Part shown: positions 40,832 through 50,262 of the stretch, in pieces
Layout: each line of letters opens with the position of its first letter
Position numbering within the stretch: the first letter of the stretch is position 1
DNA from: an uncultured Lachnospiraceae bacterium
GTDB lineage: Bacteria; Bacillota; Clostridia; Lachnospirales; Lachnospiraceae
Reading direction: 5' to 3'
Length of the DNA stretch: 64,000 nucleotides
Assembly: GCA_910586255.1 (NCBI GenBank)
Contig: CAJUHR010000001.1
Location: 62,001-126,000, forward strand
Position numbers and translations under genes: made by a program
The notes under the pieces: model-generated
The model's input: the letters and a program-made list of their open reading frames with translations, nothing else
Database searches by the model: none
What the model was told of the DNA's origin: nothing

Positions 40832-41305
40832 ATGGGATATTTATTGGCAAATGACGGGCTAAAAGGAAAAGCCGGAAGTGCTTTTATGGTAAAAAACGGC
40901 CGGAATATAGAATTATTTGGGCTGAAAAAGTTTGAATCCAATGCGGAATTTGAAACATCGGAATTTCCGGTAGTGGGGGCACTGGTCAATCAGACAAAAG
41001 TGAAAGGGGTCAAGTACTCCGGAACCCTTACTATATATTACGGCACTTCGGAATTTTTAGATGTGCTGACGGAATTTAAAAGAACGGGGAAACTTCCGGA
41101 GATCAATTTTCAGGTTATAAATCAGGATAAGGGGGCATCTGTGGGTGACCAGATTGTTGCAATTTATGGGGTTACATTATCCAAGATTCCCATTGCCATG
41201 CTTGATGATTCAGTAGATTACCTCCAGGAAGAAATCCCGTTTACATTTACAGATTTTGAACCCCTGGAATCGTTCCACACACCATCTCAGTTAGGAGGAA
41301 ATTAA
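40832..41305 (+). CDS. tail tube protein (XkdM-like)
   Basis: 157 residues of the PBSX tube type (YSGTLTIYYGTSEFLDVLTEF; EEIPFTFTDFEPLESF). It stacks in hexameric rings inside the sheath. Standard position straight after the sheath gene. Confidence 0.92.
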   Translation: MGYLLANDGLKGKAGSAFMVKNGRNIELFGLKKFESNAEFETSEFPVVGALVNQTKVKGVKYSGTLTIYYGTSEFLDVLTEFKRTGKLPEINFQVINQDKGASVGDQIVAIYGVTLSKIPIAMLDDSVDYLQEEIPFTFTDFEPLESFHTPSQLGGN

Positions 41306-41306
41306 T

Positions 41307-41699
41307 ATGGGAAAATTAAGTGCATTTTTGAAACCGGCACCGGCAGGGCGAACGAAAGAAGTGTTTCTGGATCGTTTTACGGATGAGGAAGGGAATCCCG
41401 TTCCGATTGTAGTAAAATGTATTTCCTCAGAGGAGAACGAGGCAATTTCCCGCCGCTGCACAAACAAAGATGGAAAGCTGGATAATATTATGTATGGGAA
41501 CCAGATCATAGTTGCCTGTATGGTGGAGCCGGATTTAAGAGATTCGGAACTCTGCGCTTATTACGGTGTGATGGACCCGAATATGGTTCCTGGCCGGATG
41601 TTTTCTGTTGGAGAGAAACAGATTATCAGTGATGCCATATTTGATATCAATGATATTAATACGGCGCAGGAGAAGCTGGCCAGGGCAAAAAACTCCTGA
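41307..41699 (+). CDS. tail assembly chaperone, short form (XkdN-like)
   Basis: 130 residues (KPAPAGRTKEVFLDRFTDEEG; CISSEENEAISRRCTNKDG). It ends in-frame at TGA just after the slippery heptamer A AAA AAC. Chaperones of this family coat the tape measure protein during tail assembly and are normally made in two lengths by programmed frameshifting. Confidence 0.9.
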   Translation: MGKLSAFLKPAPAGRTKEVFLDRFTDEEGNPVPIVVKCISSEENEAISRRCTNKDGKLDNIMYGNQIIVACMVEPDLRDSELCAYYGVMDPNMVPGRMFSVGEKQIISDAIFDINDINTAQEKLARAKNS

Positions 41700-41848
41700 G
41701 GGGGAATGACTGGGAGACAGAGGCAGCCTTTTTCGCTTTCGTCTCTTTTGGCATATTCCCCACAGATTTTATGGAAAGGCCGGAAAATGAAAAAATATTA
41801 ATGCTGGCTATGATGGAGCGGGCTGCAAAAGAGGTAAGAAAGGGATAG
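41307..41848 (+). CDS. tail assembly chaperone, -1 frameshift extended form
   Basis: Slippage by -1 on A AAA AAC at 41687-41693 (codons GCA AAA AAC) carries translation past the TGA into a frame that stays open to TAG at 41846-41848. The extension reads as real protein (NDWETEAAFFAFVSFGIF, then an acidic helix). The long form ends 3 bp before the tape measure start. The same device is known for phage tail chaperones such as lambda G/GT and the XkdN group. Confidence 0.82.
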
Positions 41849-41851
41849 GGT

Positions 41852-43837
41852 ATGGGAGAAATACGAGAGGAACTGGTTCTGGCGGACCGATTCAGCGCAG
41901 GGTTTTCCAAGTTTCTGTCTTATGGAGAGCGTTCCGTATCCCAGATTGCAAGTCTGGAAGCAACGATTCAGCGTGTTGGTGATGATTCGGCAACCTTGCT
42001 TGTACGGAAAATGAATGAAACCAATGAGATATTGAAAGAAATCGCAGGCAACACCAATCGGGCGAAAGGCGCCCAGGACAGTTTGGGAGATTCCGTAAAA
42101 AGAACGGACGATATCTCAAAGCGCCTTCTGTCTACCGCCTCCCGTATAGCAGCTACTTTTGGAGGAATCAAACTGGCAGCGGGCCTGATTGGCTTATCAG
42201 ACACAATGGCTCAAACGCAGGCTCGGCTTAGTATGGTGATCGATGAAGTGGACGGAGGCTTAGGCTCTGCTCTGGAGCTGCAGGAGATGATCTATCAATC
42301 TGCCCAGCGGACCCGGGGAGCTTACCAGGAAACAGCCAATGCCGTATCCAAGTTGGGGCTGATGGCCGGAGATGCTTTTGGCAGTTCTGAGGAGATTGTT
42401 GCCTTTATGGAGCAGGTCAATAAGCAATTTAAGATCGCCGGTACGGAGGCTTCTGGCATCCAGGCAGCTATGCTGCAGCTGACACAGGCTATGGGTTCCG
42501 GTATCCTGCGTGGCGAAGAGTTTAACAGTATTATGGAGCAGGCGCCGAATATTATCCAGTCCATAGCTGATTATATGGACGTTCCAAAAGGGAAGCTAAA
42601 GGATATGGCAGCGGAGGGAAAGATCACAGCGGATATTGTAAAGGCTGCCATGTTTGCGGCTGCGGAGGAGACGGACGCCAAATTTGCAAGTATGCCGATG
42701 ACTTATTCCGATGCATGGACCATGATGAAAAATGCCGGGGTAAATGCCTTGGGTGAAGTATCAGACAAGCTTAACCGTTTTCTCAACAGCGATACCGGAA
42801 GCACGGTGATAAACAGCCTGATCGGCGGGTTTGAGATACTTTCCGGTATTGCCTCCGGGGCGATTGATCTGATGGCTGCGGGAGCAACCTGGGTGGTGGA
42901 AAATTGGGATTATGTATATCCGGTATTAATTGGAATCGGGGCGGCTTTTGCGGCTGCGGGAGTGGCTGGGATGATATCCGGATTGTCAGCCGCTGCGGCG
43001 TGGAGCCCTGTTACAATTGCGGTGATGGCTGTAGGTGCCGCAGTTGGATTCACAATTTTTCTTTTGCAACAGGCAGGGGTTTCCTGGGAGCAAATGGGTA
43101 TGGTAGTAGGTGCCGCAATGGGAAGAACTTACACGTTGATCTATACAGTGATTGCCACGGCATGGAACCTGTTCGCCACGTTTGCAGAGTTTTTTGCCAA
43201 TGTATTTAATGATCCGGTAACAGCGATTGCTAACCTTTTTGCAGGCCTTCTGGACACAATTTTATCCATTGTGCAAACCGCCGCCAGTGCCATCGATGCC
43301 CTTCTGGGCAGCAATATATCCGGTGCCGTGGCCGGATTTAGGAATACGGTAAATGACTTTGTAGCATCAAAGGCAGGGGAGAACCAGGTTAAAATCAAAC
43401 GGATGGATGCCACTGACGCCGGGGCCAATATGCTGAAAGGCATGGAGATGGGGAAAGAGTTTGGAAAGAAGCTGGATAATTTCAGTGTAAGCATGGATGG
43501 TTTCACCAAAAATTTCGGAGGTGGAACTGGTGGACTGGGAAGCATGGGAAAGATTTCCGTTCCGGATGGAGGGAATATCGGAAAAGTAGGAAGCGTTGGC
43601 AGTGTAAAGAATGTAGAGGGAGACATCCGGCTGGCGGATGAAGATGTGAAACTGTATCGGGATCTGGCAGAGCGCCGGTACATGAATGAGATTGAGCTGA
43701 AAACACTTGCCCCTCAGATCAGTGTGACCCTTCCTGCCGGGGCTTCGGGGAATTTAAAGCCTCAGGATGTGGCTGATTATATTAAGAAAATGTTGATTGA
43801 GCAAACCAGTTCCCAGACGGCTATTACACATGGATAG
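41852..43837 (+). CDS. tape measure protein
   Basis: 661 residues. An N-terminal coiled coil is followed by the tape-measure domain (MYQSAQRTRGAYQETANAVSK-like region beginning at ~150; GILRGEEFNSIMEQAPNIIQ) and a hydrophobic central part with several membrane-like helices (about 345-450), usual for proteins that help DNA cross the membrane. Length sets the tail length. At 661 residues it is short, predicting a rather short tail. Confidence 0.92.
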   Translation: MGEIREELVLADRFSAGFSKFLSYGERSVSQIASLEATIQRVGDDSATLLVRKMNETNEILKEIAGNTNRAKGAQDSLGDSVKRTDDISKRLLSTASRIAATFGGIKLAAGLIGLSDTMAQTQARLSMVIDEVDGGLGSALELQEMIYQSAQRTRGAYQETANAVSKLGLMAGDAFGSSEEIVAFMEQVNKQFKIAGTEASGIQAAMLQLTQAMGSGILRGEEFNSIMEQAPNIIQSIADYMDVPKGKLKDMAAEGKITADIVKAAMFAAAEETDAKFASMPMTYSDAWTMMKNAGVNALGEVSDKLNRFLNSDTGSTVINSLIGGFEILSGIASGAIDLMAAGATWVVENWDYVYPVLIGIGAAFAAAGVAGMISGLSAAAAWSPVTIAVMAVGAAVGFTIFLLQQAGVSWEQMGMVVGAAMGRTYTLIYTVIATAWNLFATFAEFFANVFNDPVTAIANLFAGLLDTILSIVQTAASAIDALLGSNISGAVAGFRNTVNDFVASKAGENQVKIKRMDATDAGANMLKGMEMGKEFGKKLDNFSVSMDGFTKNFGGGTGGLGSMGKISVPDGGNIGKVGSVGSVKNVEGDIRLADEDVKLYRDLAERRYMNEIELKTLAPQISVTLPAGASGNLKPQDVADYIKKMLIEQTSSQTAITHG

Positions 43838-43848
43838 GAGGGGCAGAA

Positions 43849-44568
43849 TTGAAGGTTCCAAATCAGTGTTCTATCTATATCGTTTTTGGAAAAAAGAAAG
43901 CCAGGATCCCGGTAAATCCGGAAGAGCTGGAGATTAAATATTCCACAGACCACAAGAAATATGATGTCCTTGGAATGGGTCAGATTGTAGTTCCGAAAAA
44001 GCCGGCATTAAAGGAGGTCTCCTGGGAAGGATTTTTCCCGGGGGATCTTGCTGCTTCTTATGTAAATAGCAGGGCAAAGCAACCGGAATATTATATAAAG
44101 CTTTTGGAGAAAGCATTAAAAAAGAAACAGGTATGCCGCCTAATCATTTCCCGGTCAGGGCTTTATGACACAAACATGAAATGTGTTATATCCGGCTTTG
44201 AGACGAAGGACAAAGGCGGTGAGCCGAATGACGTATATTATTCCATTGATCTTCTGGAATATCGACCCTGCAATCCGGAAACCGTATCGGTTGTGACTTC
44301 GGTTCCGGCCCTTTCCGGGATTTCCGGTAACCCTATGGTCCAGGCATCAGGGGAGACACCCAGAGCTATTGACACGCCGGTAATGCGTGTGGGGGCTGCG
44401 GTGATTGTGAACGGGACCTATTGCTATGACAGTTATGGAGCAAAGCCACACGGAAATGCGAACAACATAACCACCACGGTTAAAAGGATTGTTTCCGGAA
44501 ATCCTTATCCCATACTGGTGGGACATTATGGGTGGACACAGGAAAGTCAGCTACAGATAACGGGGTGA
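43849..44568 (+). CDS. XkdP-like tail/baseplate protein
   Basis: 239 residues from a TTG with TAGGAGGGGC upstream. The N-terminal ~150 residues match the XkdP/YqbP group (SIYIVFGKKKARIPVNPEEL; WEGFFPGDLAASYV). The C-terminal ~60 residues form a small beta domain in the place where a LysM domain is found in Bacillus relatives. It links tape measure and hub. Confidence 0.82.
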   Translation: MKVPNQCSIYIVFGKKKARIPVNPEELEIKYSTDHKKYDVLGMGQIVVPKKPALKEVSWEGFFPGDLAASYVNSRAKQPEYYIKLLEKALKKKQVCRLIISRSGLYDTNMKCVISGFETKDKGGEPNDVYYSIDLLEYRPCNPETVSVVTSVPALSGISGNPMVQASGETPRAIDTPVMRVGAAVIVNGTYCYDSYGAKPHGNANNITTTVKRIVSGNPYPILVGHYGWTQESQLQITG

Positions 44569-44572
44569 GAAT

Positions 44573-45589
44573 ATGAGCATATCTTTGCAGGCACAGACCG
44601 TAAAAAAGGCTCCGGGAGGAATCACGCAGACAGTAATTTCGGATTATGCAAATGTAGCAAAGGAGGTGGAGATCACCACAAACCGGATGGATTCTCCGGG
44701 GAAAATGTCTTTTACCTGCATCGAGTCCGGTTCTGCGGCAATTGAGGAGGGGAGCCCGGTGGAGCTTGTAGCGGACGGAGTAAAAATGTTTAAAGGATAT
44801 GTTTTTTCTTCGGAACGGAATCAGGACGGAGAGACATCCTATGTGGCATACGACCAGCTGCGGTATCTGAAGGCCAATGCCAGCTATGTGTTTGAAAATA
44901 TGTCCCTTTCCCAGATTATCCAACGGATTGCTGCCGATTTTGGCCTTGTGACAGGGACATTGGCGGATACGGGATATGTATTCCCATGCCTTATTAAGGA
45001 AAATGAGGCGTGTCTGGATATTATTTTTGATGCGCTGGCCCAGACTATTATTCAGACCCAGAAAATATTTGTGTTCTATGATGATTTCGGGAAATTAACT
45101 TTGGCGGAGGCGAAGGATCTGTTTACGCGGACGGTGATCGGAGACGGAAGCATGGCAACGGAATATGCATACAAACGGGATATTGATTCGGACACCTACA
45201 ACCGGATTAAGCTGGTAAAAAAGAATGAGGAAAGCGGAAGAACCAATGCCTATATCCATGAGGATTCCGAGACAATCAAAAAATGGGGTATCCTGCAATA
45301 TTATAGTGAAGTGGACGAAAATATGAATGATGCCCAGATTGATGAAATGTGTGCCATGTATCTGCAATATTATAATCGTGTTTTACAGACCGTTAAAATA
45401 GAGGCTTTGGGGGTAAAAGAGGTACGGGCAGGAGCGATTGTTCCTGTTAGAATTGGGGCAATTGAGGATTTGACAGCCACTCGTCTGCTTCTGGCGGAAA
45501 AGGTAACCCACAGCTTTGAGGGGGAGGCCCATACCATGAGTATTGAAATTAAATCATTTGCCCAGTTAGGGGGTGTAAGCATTGGCTGA
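44573..45589 (+). CDS. baseplate hub protein (XkdQ-like)
   Basis: 338 residues in the gpD/XkdQ style (ISDYANVAKEVEITTNRM-like start at ~25; GYVFSSERNQDGETSYVAYDQLRYLKAN region). It forms the central hub through which the tube passes. The end overlaps the next gene by 8 bp. Confidence 0.88.
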   Translation: MSISLQAQTVKKAPGGITQTVISDYANVAKEVEITTNRMDSPGKMSFTCIESGSAAIEEGSPVELVADGVKMFKGYVFSSERNQDGETSYVAYDQLRYLKANASYVFENMSLSQIIQRIAADFGLVTGTLADTGYVFPCLIKENEACLDIIFDALAQTIIQTQKIFVFYDDFGKLTLAEAKDLFTRTVIGDGSMATEYAYKRDIDSDTYNRIKLVKKNEESGRTNAYIHEDSETIKKWGILQYYSEVDENMNDAQIDEMCAMYLQYYNRVLQTVKIEALGVKEVRAGAIVPVRIGAIEDLTATRLLLAEKVTHSFEGEAHTMSIEIKSFAQLGGVSIG

Positions 45590-45839
45590 GCTGGCAGGAG
45601 TGATCCAACAGATTGTGCAGAATACAATAGCAGCTATGAAATTGACGGATAAGGCCACAGGAACGGTTACTTGTGTATCTCCACTGAATGTGCAGATGGA
45701 TATTGCCATGCAGCCGCTGCCGTCAGCCGCTTTGATTCTTACGGATACGGTAAGGGGAAATCTAAAAATGGGGGACCGGGTTTTGATGTTGCGGGTTCAG
45801 AACGGGCAGCAGTATATTATTTTGTCTAAGATTTTATAG
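45582..45839 (+). CDS. DUF2577 baseplate protein (XkdR-like)
   Basis: 85 residues from a TTG inside the previous gene's end. The OB-like beta domain (ATGTVTCVSPLNVQMD; GDRVLMLRVQNGQQYIIL) matches DUF2577. It probably forms part of the hub/spike. Confidence 0.85.
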   Translation: MAELAGVIQQIVQNTIAAMKLTDKATGTVTCVSPLNVQMDIAMQPLPSAALILTDTVRGNLKMGDRVLMLRVQNGQQYIILSKIL

Positions 45840-45850
45840 GGAGGAGCAAT

Positions 45851-46252
45851 ATGGCAACATTACCGGAGGGTATGGGGGTTGATACATCTCTGAATTATGG
45901 GGAAAAGCCTACCAATACTTTTATCATTGACTGGTCAGCAAGGCAAATATCCGGCATGGATTCGGGACTGGAGGCCATGAAACAGGCAGTAGACATTATT
46001 TTACAAAATGAGCGGTTTGAATGGCAGATATATACGTCTGATTTTGGAAGCGAGTTAGAGGCGCTAGTGGGAGAGGAGTATGACTTTATAGTCGGCGACC
46101 TTCCCAGACGGATTGAGGATGCTTTTTCTGTGGATAACCGGATAATAGGTGCGGAAAACTTTGTATTTTCGCCGCCAGGGCAGGATCATATTGCCTACAG
46201 CTTTGATGTGATCACTGTGTTTGGCGTATTTAGAAGGGAGGTGTCTCTGTGA
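45851..46252 (+). CDS. DUF2634 baseplate wedge protein (XkdS, gp25-like)
   Basis: 133 residues (TFIIDWSARQISGMDSGLEAM; FEWQIYTSDFGSELEALVG). The gp25/lysozyme-like wedge protein starts sheath polymerisation. It overlaps the next gene by 4 bp. Confidence 0.9.
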   Translation: MATLPEGMGVDTSLNYGEKPTNTFIIDWSARQISGMDSGLEAMKQAVDIILQNERFEWQIYTSDFGSELEALVGEEYDFIVGDLPRRIEDAFSVDNRIIGAENFVFSPPGQDHIAYSFDVITVFGVFRREVSL

Positions 46253-47397
46253 TTGACTTTTCCGGGTATACAGCCAAAGCGATTGAGCAGGCTATGTTAA
46301 GCCAGGTATCAGAAAATATTGATACCAGAGAAGGAAGTATGGTACAGACAGCAGTGGGGCCAGTGGCATGGTATTTAGAAGGGTTATATCTGTTATTATC
46401 CCAAATGCAGGATAATGCTTATGCGGATACGGCGGTAGGAGATTTTTTGGATTTGATTACGCGGGAACGGAATATTTTTCGGATTCCGGCTGTAGCGGCT
46501 GTGCGCAAGGGCACCTTTAATGTCCCAGTTAATTCCGGTTCCAGGTTTAAAACAATCAATGGGGCGGATTCAGTTATATTTATTTCCGGCTCTTTGTTGT
46601 CATCGGAGACGGATACATATGTGTATGAAATGCAATGCCTGACATCGGGGGTAATTGGCAACAGCTATGTAGGGAATCTGATTCCTGTTACCGCTGTGCC
46701 TAATCTTAGTTCAGCGGTTTTGGGGGATATCCTTGTTGCTGGCGCGGAGGAGGAAAAAGATGATTCTTTAAGAGCACGGTATTTTGAGACTTTCCGGGTG
46801 CCTGCTTTTGGAGGGAATATACAAGCTTACCGAAACGCTATTTTGGGAATGCCTGGTGTGGGAGCCGTGCAGGTATATCCGACCTGGAATGGCGGCGGAA
46901 CCGTATTATGCAGTATTTTAGGAAATGATTTAAAGCCAGCTCTTTCTGCGACAATACAAGCTGTGCAGAACGCAATATGTCCTTCTGAAGATGGGAAAAC
47001 TGTTCCATCGGCAAAAGGGTATGGCATGGCGCCGATCGGTGCTGCAGTAACGGTTACTACGGCTTCTCCTCTTACGTTAAATATCCGTTGTAATATTGAG
47101 TTTGTTCCCGGAACGCAAAATGGTGTGGAAACTTACCAGGCTCTGATAGAGCAGAAGATAAAAGAATATTTAAGTTCGACAACACAGAACTGGGGAAACG
47201 CCCTGACAGGTCATAAGGTGGAATATGCGGTTACGGTTTATATTTCAAGGATTATTTATGCCATACTGACGATCCCTTCTGTAGCCAATGTTACAGGGGT
47301 CCTGATTAATGGCTCCGGGGAGGATATTGATCTTGTAGAGACAGCTCAATTACAACAGGTACCGGAACTGGGGACGGTGGTGATTAATGGTGAGTGA
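46249..47397 (+). CDS. baseplate J-like protein (XkdT)
   Basis: 382 residues with the J-like motifs (IDTREGSMVQTAVGPVAW near the start; AVQVYPTWNGGGTVLCSIL near residue 205). It forms the baseplate wedge arms that carry fibres. It overlaps the next gene by 11 bp. Confidence 0.92.
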   Translation: MIDFSGYTAKAIEQAMLSQVSENIDTREGSMVQTAVGPVAWYLEGLYLLLSQMQDNAYADTAVGDFLDLITRERNIFRIPAVAAVRKGTFNVPVNSGSRFKTINGADSVIFISGSLLSSETDTYVYEMQCLTSGVIGNSYVGNLIPVTAVPNLSSAVLGDILVAGAEEEKDDSLRARYFETFRVPAFGGNIQAYRNAILGMPGVGAVQVYPTWNGGGTVLCSILGNDLKPALSATIQAVQNAICPSEDGKTVPSAKGYGMAPIGAAVTVTTASPLTLNIRCNIEFVPGTQNGVETYQALIEQKIKEYLSSTTQNWGNALTGHKVEYAVTVYISRIIYAILTIPSVANVTGVLINGSGEDIDLVETAQLQQVPELGTVVINGE

Positions 47398-48034
47398 GGT
47401 ATTAGCGGTTCTGCAAAGACAGTTGCCCCGGTATTTTCGGCCGATTATAGAGTTTCGGCAGCTTCTGGCATCTCACGCTTATGGCTGCGGGCAGGTGGAA
47501 CAGGCTGCGAAACAGCTACAGAACAATTTTTATATAGAAATGTGTGATGAGGCTACAATTGCTTATTATGAGAAACTGCTTGGAATTGAAAGCCGGACGG
47601 AGGATCCGCTGGAATTCCGGCGGACACGGGTGATACAAAAGCTTAATATGGTAGTCCCTTTTTCGGTTGGCTTTTTACGGGACAGGCTGACAGAGCTCTA
47701 TGGTGAGGACGGATATATTATGTCTGTGGATCCTGTGGCCTGTATCTTGAATATAAAGGTTACTTCGGACCGTTATGGTGCGATTGACCTTTTATACGAT
47801 CTGCTATGGGACATTATACCGGCTCATATTAAGATTATTGCAAATCAGGAGAGCAGAAACACGGTCCCCGGCAGGGTATATGCCGGAGGGGTTATATCTG
47901 GAATTATACATATACAGACAATATACTATCAGACAATTTATGATGTGGATGCAGAGAACAATGTAGGATCCTGTGTGTCACAGGTATCTGTTTATACGAT
48001 TCGGGTAGGAGGAGAAGAATATGGGAGCATATAG
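47387..48034 (+). CDS. DUF2313 tail protein (XkdU, gpI-like)
   Basis: 215 residues (FYIEMCDEATIAYYEKLLGI; NMVVPFSVGFLRDRLTELYG). It links baseplate and tail fibre. It overlaps the fibre gene by 14 bp. Confidence 0.88.
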   Translation: MVSEVLAVLQRQLPRYFRPIIEFRQLLASHAYGCGQVEQAAKQLQNNFYIEMCDEATIAYYEKLLGIESRTEDPLEFRRTRVIQKLNMVVPFSVGFLRDRLTELYGEDGYIMSVDPVACILNIKVTSDRYGAIDLLYDLLWDIIPAHIKIIANQESRNTVPGRVYAGGVISGIIHIQTIYYQTIYDVDAENNVGSCVSQVSVYTIRVGGEEYGSI

Positions 48035-49067
48035 GGCAGCTGTAGTAACAGCAGGAGGAGAGAATTTAATAGCGCAGGCTTTGGCAGATAATATGGCACT
48101 GGAATTTACAAGTGCAAAAACGTCCAGCTATGCCTATCCGTCAGGCACCAATATTGCAGCATTGACGGGATTACAGGATGTAGAGCAGAGTGTAATCCCG
48201 TCTGCATCGCAGGTTATTAATAGTAATGTCGCCCAGATCAGTGTCCGGTTTGATAACAATGAAGTAACTCAGACATATCTTATACAAACAATTGGATTAT
48301 ATGCAAAAGTAGGAAACGGATCAGAAACATTGTTTTCTGTAATCAGAGCGATTACCCCGGATGAGATGCCTGTACAGAGCGCTACTTCGCCATCAGCTTT
48401 TATTTACAATATACAACATACGATCCAAAACGCGGCTCAGATTACGATGGTGGTTAATCCGGCAGGGACAGCAACCGTGCAGGATATTTTAAATATTGAA
48501 AATCCCACATTTGATGATTCCGGAGAGGTGGAGGGAATCAGCAGCTTTCCAGATTTTCTGGGAAGTGTTGTGAATAAGATGAGCCTGTTCCAGTTTTTTC
48601 GGAATTTGAAGGCGGGGATGGGGTATGTGCTACATATGGGGAAATTGGTGAATAATGGGCTGTGTGATACGCCTGGGCAATTTGCGCTGGATGCGGCATA
48701 CGGGAAGAACCTGCAGGATCAGCTGACTAAATTAAATAGTGATTTCCGAACTTTATATTTTATTGAAAGATCATCGTCAATAACATTTGAAATTTCAGGT
48801 GGAGGTATTGCTCTGTGTTTTATATCATTTCCTTATGAAACTTCACGCTATTTTGCTGTAATATTTGGGGGGCAGGGAGGTCAACAAAATGCATCTCAAA
48901 AAATCGTGATATCATTGCTAGTTGGGAATGATAGTACAGATGTTACTTTTATTCCAATAAACCAATATGGAAAATATAATCAATTTGTAATATCAAATAA
49001 TATTATGGGATACGGTATTGATGTATGCTTTGTGTCAATTTATGGAGACATTACGTCAATATTTTGA
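48021..49067 (+). CDS. tail fibre protein with switchable C-terminus
   Basis: 348 residues. The N-terminal ~160 residues are the conserved baseplate-attachment part of phage tail-collar fibres (TAGGENLIAQALADN; YLIQTIGLYAKVGNG). A shaft region leads to a variable tip after LNSDF at residue ~240. The tip-coding DNA begins at ATAGTGATTT (48736-48745), which is inverted at 49423-49432 at the end of a silent alternative tip. The tip is AT-rich relative to the N-terminus, as is usual for receptor-binding ends that are exchanged. Confidence 0.85.
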   Translation: MGAYRAAVVTAGGENLIAQALADNMALEFTSAKTSSYAYPSGTNIAALTGLQDVEQSVIPSASQVINSNVAQISVRFDNNEVTQTYLIQTIGLYAKVGNGSETLFSVIRAITPDEMPVQSATSPSAFIYNIQHTIQNAAQITMVVNPAGTATVQDILNIENPTFDDSGEVEGISSFPDFLGSVVNKMSLFQFFRNLKAGMGYVLHMGKLVNNGLCDTPGQFALDAAYGKNLQDQLTKLNSDFRTLYFIERSSSITFEISGGGIALCFISFPYETSRYFAVIFGGQGGQQNASQKIVISLLVGNDSTDVTFIPINQYGKYNQFVISNNIMGYGIDVCFVSIYGDITSIF

Positions 49068-49432
49068 CCTTTTCCCGAATTAACAGTTAATCCTTATGTT
49101 TATGTTATATCTTTTTTGGAAAAATATTTTATTAAAAAAGTCACCTAACATAAACGTAATCATTAATGCAAAATTTAGGGTGAAAAATCAAGATTTGTAC
49201 CAAAATCTAACCACAATGTTTGTTATAATGGCCCCAGGATCACCGACCAAATAAAAATCTCTATTGCATCCGGCAACATAGAACGCAGATGTATTATTGC
49301 CCCATCCTCTAATTGTAGCAAATAGATAATTCTTCGATTCACTCGGGACGGGAATTTGTTCGCTGTATCCCACTGGTCTGATTGTTACTGATGGTATCGG
49401 ATCAGCATCAATATATCTTAATAAATCACTAT
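48736..49432. other. candidate invertible tail-fibre segment (697 bp)
   Basis: It is bounded by the inverted 10-mers ATAGTGATTT (48736-48745) and AAATCACTAT (49423-49432). The codon phase at the two boundaries is the same, so flipping would fuse the fibre N-terminus in frame to the silent tip. The 120 bp between the two convergent stop codons hold only a 14-bp stem (49094-49107 with 49146-49159). No dedicated invertase gene is visible in the prophage. Confidence 0.6.
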
Positions 49433-49433
49433 A
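49188..49433 (-). pseudogene. silent alternative tail-fibre C-terminus, inverted
   Basis: An 81-codon minus-strand frame that opens exactly at the inverted repeat (a stop lies just beyond, 49434-49436) and reads as a fibre tip: SDLLRYIDADPIPSV, then SESKNYLFATIRGWG, ending in an aromatic strand. It has no ribosome site of its own; the ATG at 49371 is internal. It corresponds in place to the tip of the active fibre gene but is almost unrelated in sequence. Confidence 0.65.
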
Positions 49434-49475
49434 TTACTGAGCCAAACTATAAAAATCATATAAATTTGAAAATTC

Positions 49476-49497
49476 AGAGCCCTAAAGGCTCTTTTTA
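49476..49497 (+). terminator. terminator after the fibre region
   Basis: AGAGCC-CTAAA-GGCTCT followed by TTTTTAT. It separates the fibre gene from the DUF4376-type gene. Confidence 0.8.
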
Positions 49498-49530
49498 TAT
49501 ACATAAAATTCAAAGGAAGGAGTAAAAGAG

Positions 49531-50262
49531 ATGGAAACAATCAGAATCAATCAAAATGAGCAGCGGTATACGATCAAAAGCATCCAGCCGGTTGCGGAGC
49601 ATGTGATCCGGATCGTGTTTGCGGAAGAGATTCCGGAAGAGTACGGTGATATCCGGGTGTATACCGCAGGAGGTTTCCAGTGCGCCAATCTGCCGGGATA
49701 TAGTACCGTGTACCGTGCGGAGGGGAAAACTGTGTATCTGTCGGATGATGGGAGCATATACCAGCCACCAGAGGATCCAGGGGAACAGTTACCGCCGGAA
49801 CCCTATGTGCCTACGTTGGCAGAACTTCAGGCATCGAAAAAGGCAGAGGTAGCAGCTGCCTGTGAACGGGCTATTTATAAAGGGGTTAGTGTTACTCTGA
49901 CAGATGGTAACACGGAACATTTTTCTCTGACTGAGCATGACCAGATTAATCTGTTCGGAAAACAGTCCCAGCTGGCGGCGGGAGCAGAGCAATTGGAGTA
50001 TCATGCAGACGGTCAGCCATGCCGGTATTACAGTGCTTCAGATATGCAATCCATCATCCAGGCGGCCATGTTCCACGTCAGTTACCATACTACCTATTGT
50101 AACGCTCTTAACATGTGGCTGGCCGGATGCCAAAGTGCGGAGGAGGTGGAAACCATTTTTTATGGGGCTGATGTGCCGGAGGAGTACAGATCAGAGGTGC
50201 TGGACGCATATCTTTTACAGATAGCGAAGATGGCAGGAGATAGCAATGAGACAATATCTTAA
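49531..50262 (+). CDS. DUF4376-domain tail-associated protein
   Basis: 243 residues after AAGGAAGGAGTAAAAG. The N-terminal ~80 residues are a beta domain ending in a Pro-rich linker (YQPPEDPGEQLPPEPYVP). The C-terminal part matches DUF4376 (VTLTDGNTEHFSLTEHDQIN; GQPCRYYSASDMQSIIQAAM). Such proteins lie between fibres and holins and may assist fibre assembly. Confidence 0.75.
   Translation: METIRINQNEQRYTIKSIQPVAEHVIRIVFAEEIPEEYGDIRVYTAGGFQCANLPGYSTVYRAEGKTVYLSDDGSIYQPPEDPGEQLPPEPYVPTLAELQASKKAEVAAACERAIYKGVSVTLTDGNTEHFSLTEHDQINLFGKQSQLAAGAEQLEYHADGQPCRYYSASDMQSIIQAAMFHVSYHTTYCNALNMWLAGCQSAEEVETIFYGADVPEEYRSEVLDAYLLQIAKMAGDSNETIS

Noticed and set aside
48021..49433. Diversity-generating retroelement acting on the tail fibre
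   Set aside because: The fibre has a variable-looking tip, but there is no reverse transcriptase and no template repeat in the window; the inverted silent tip fits segment inversion better.
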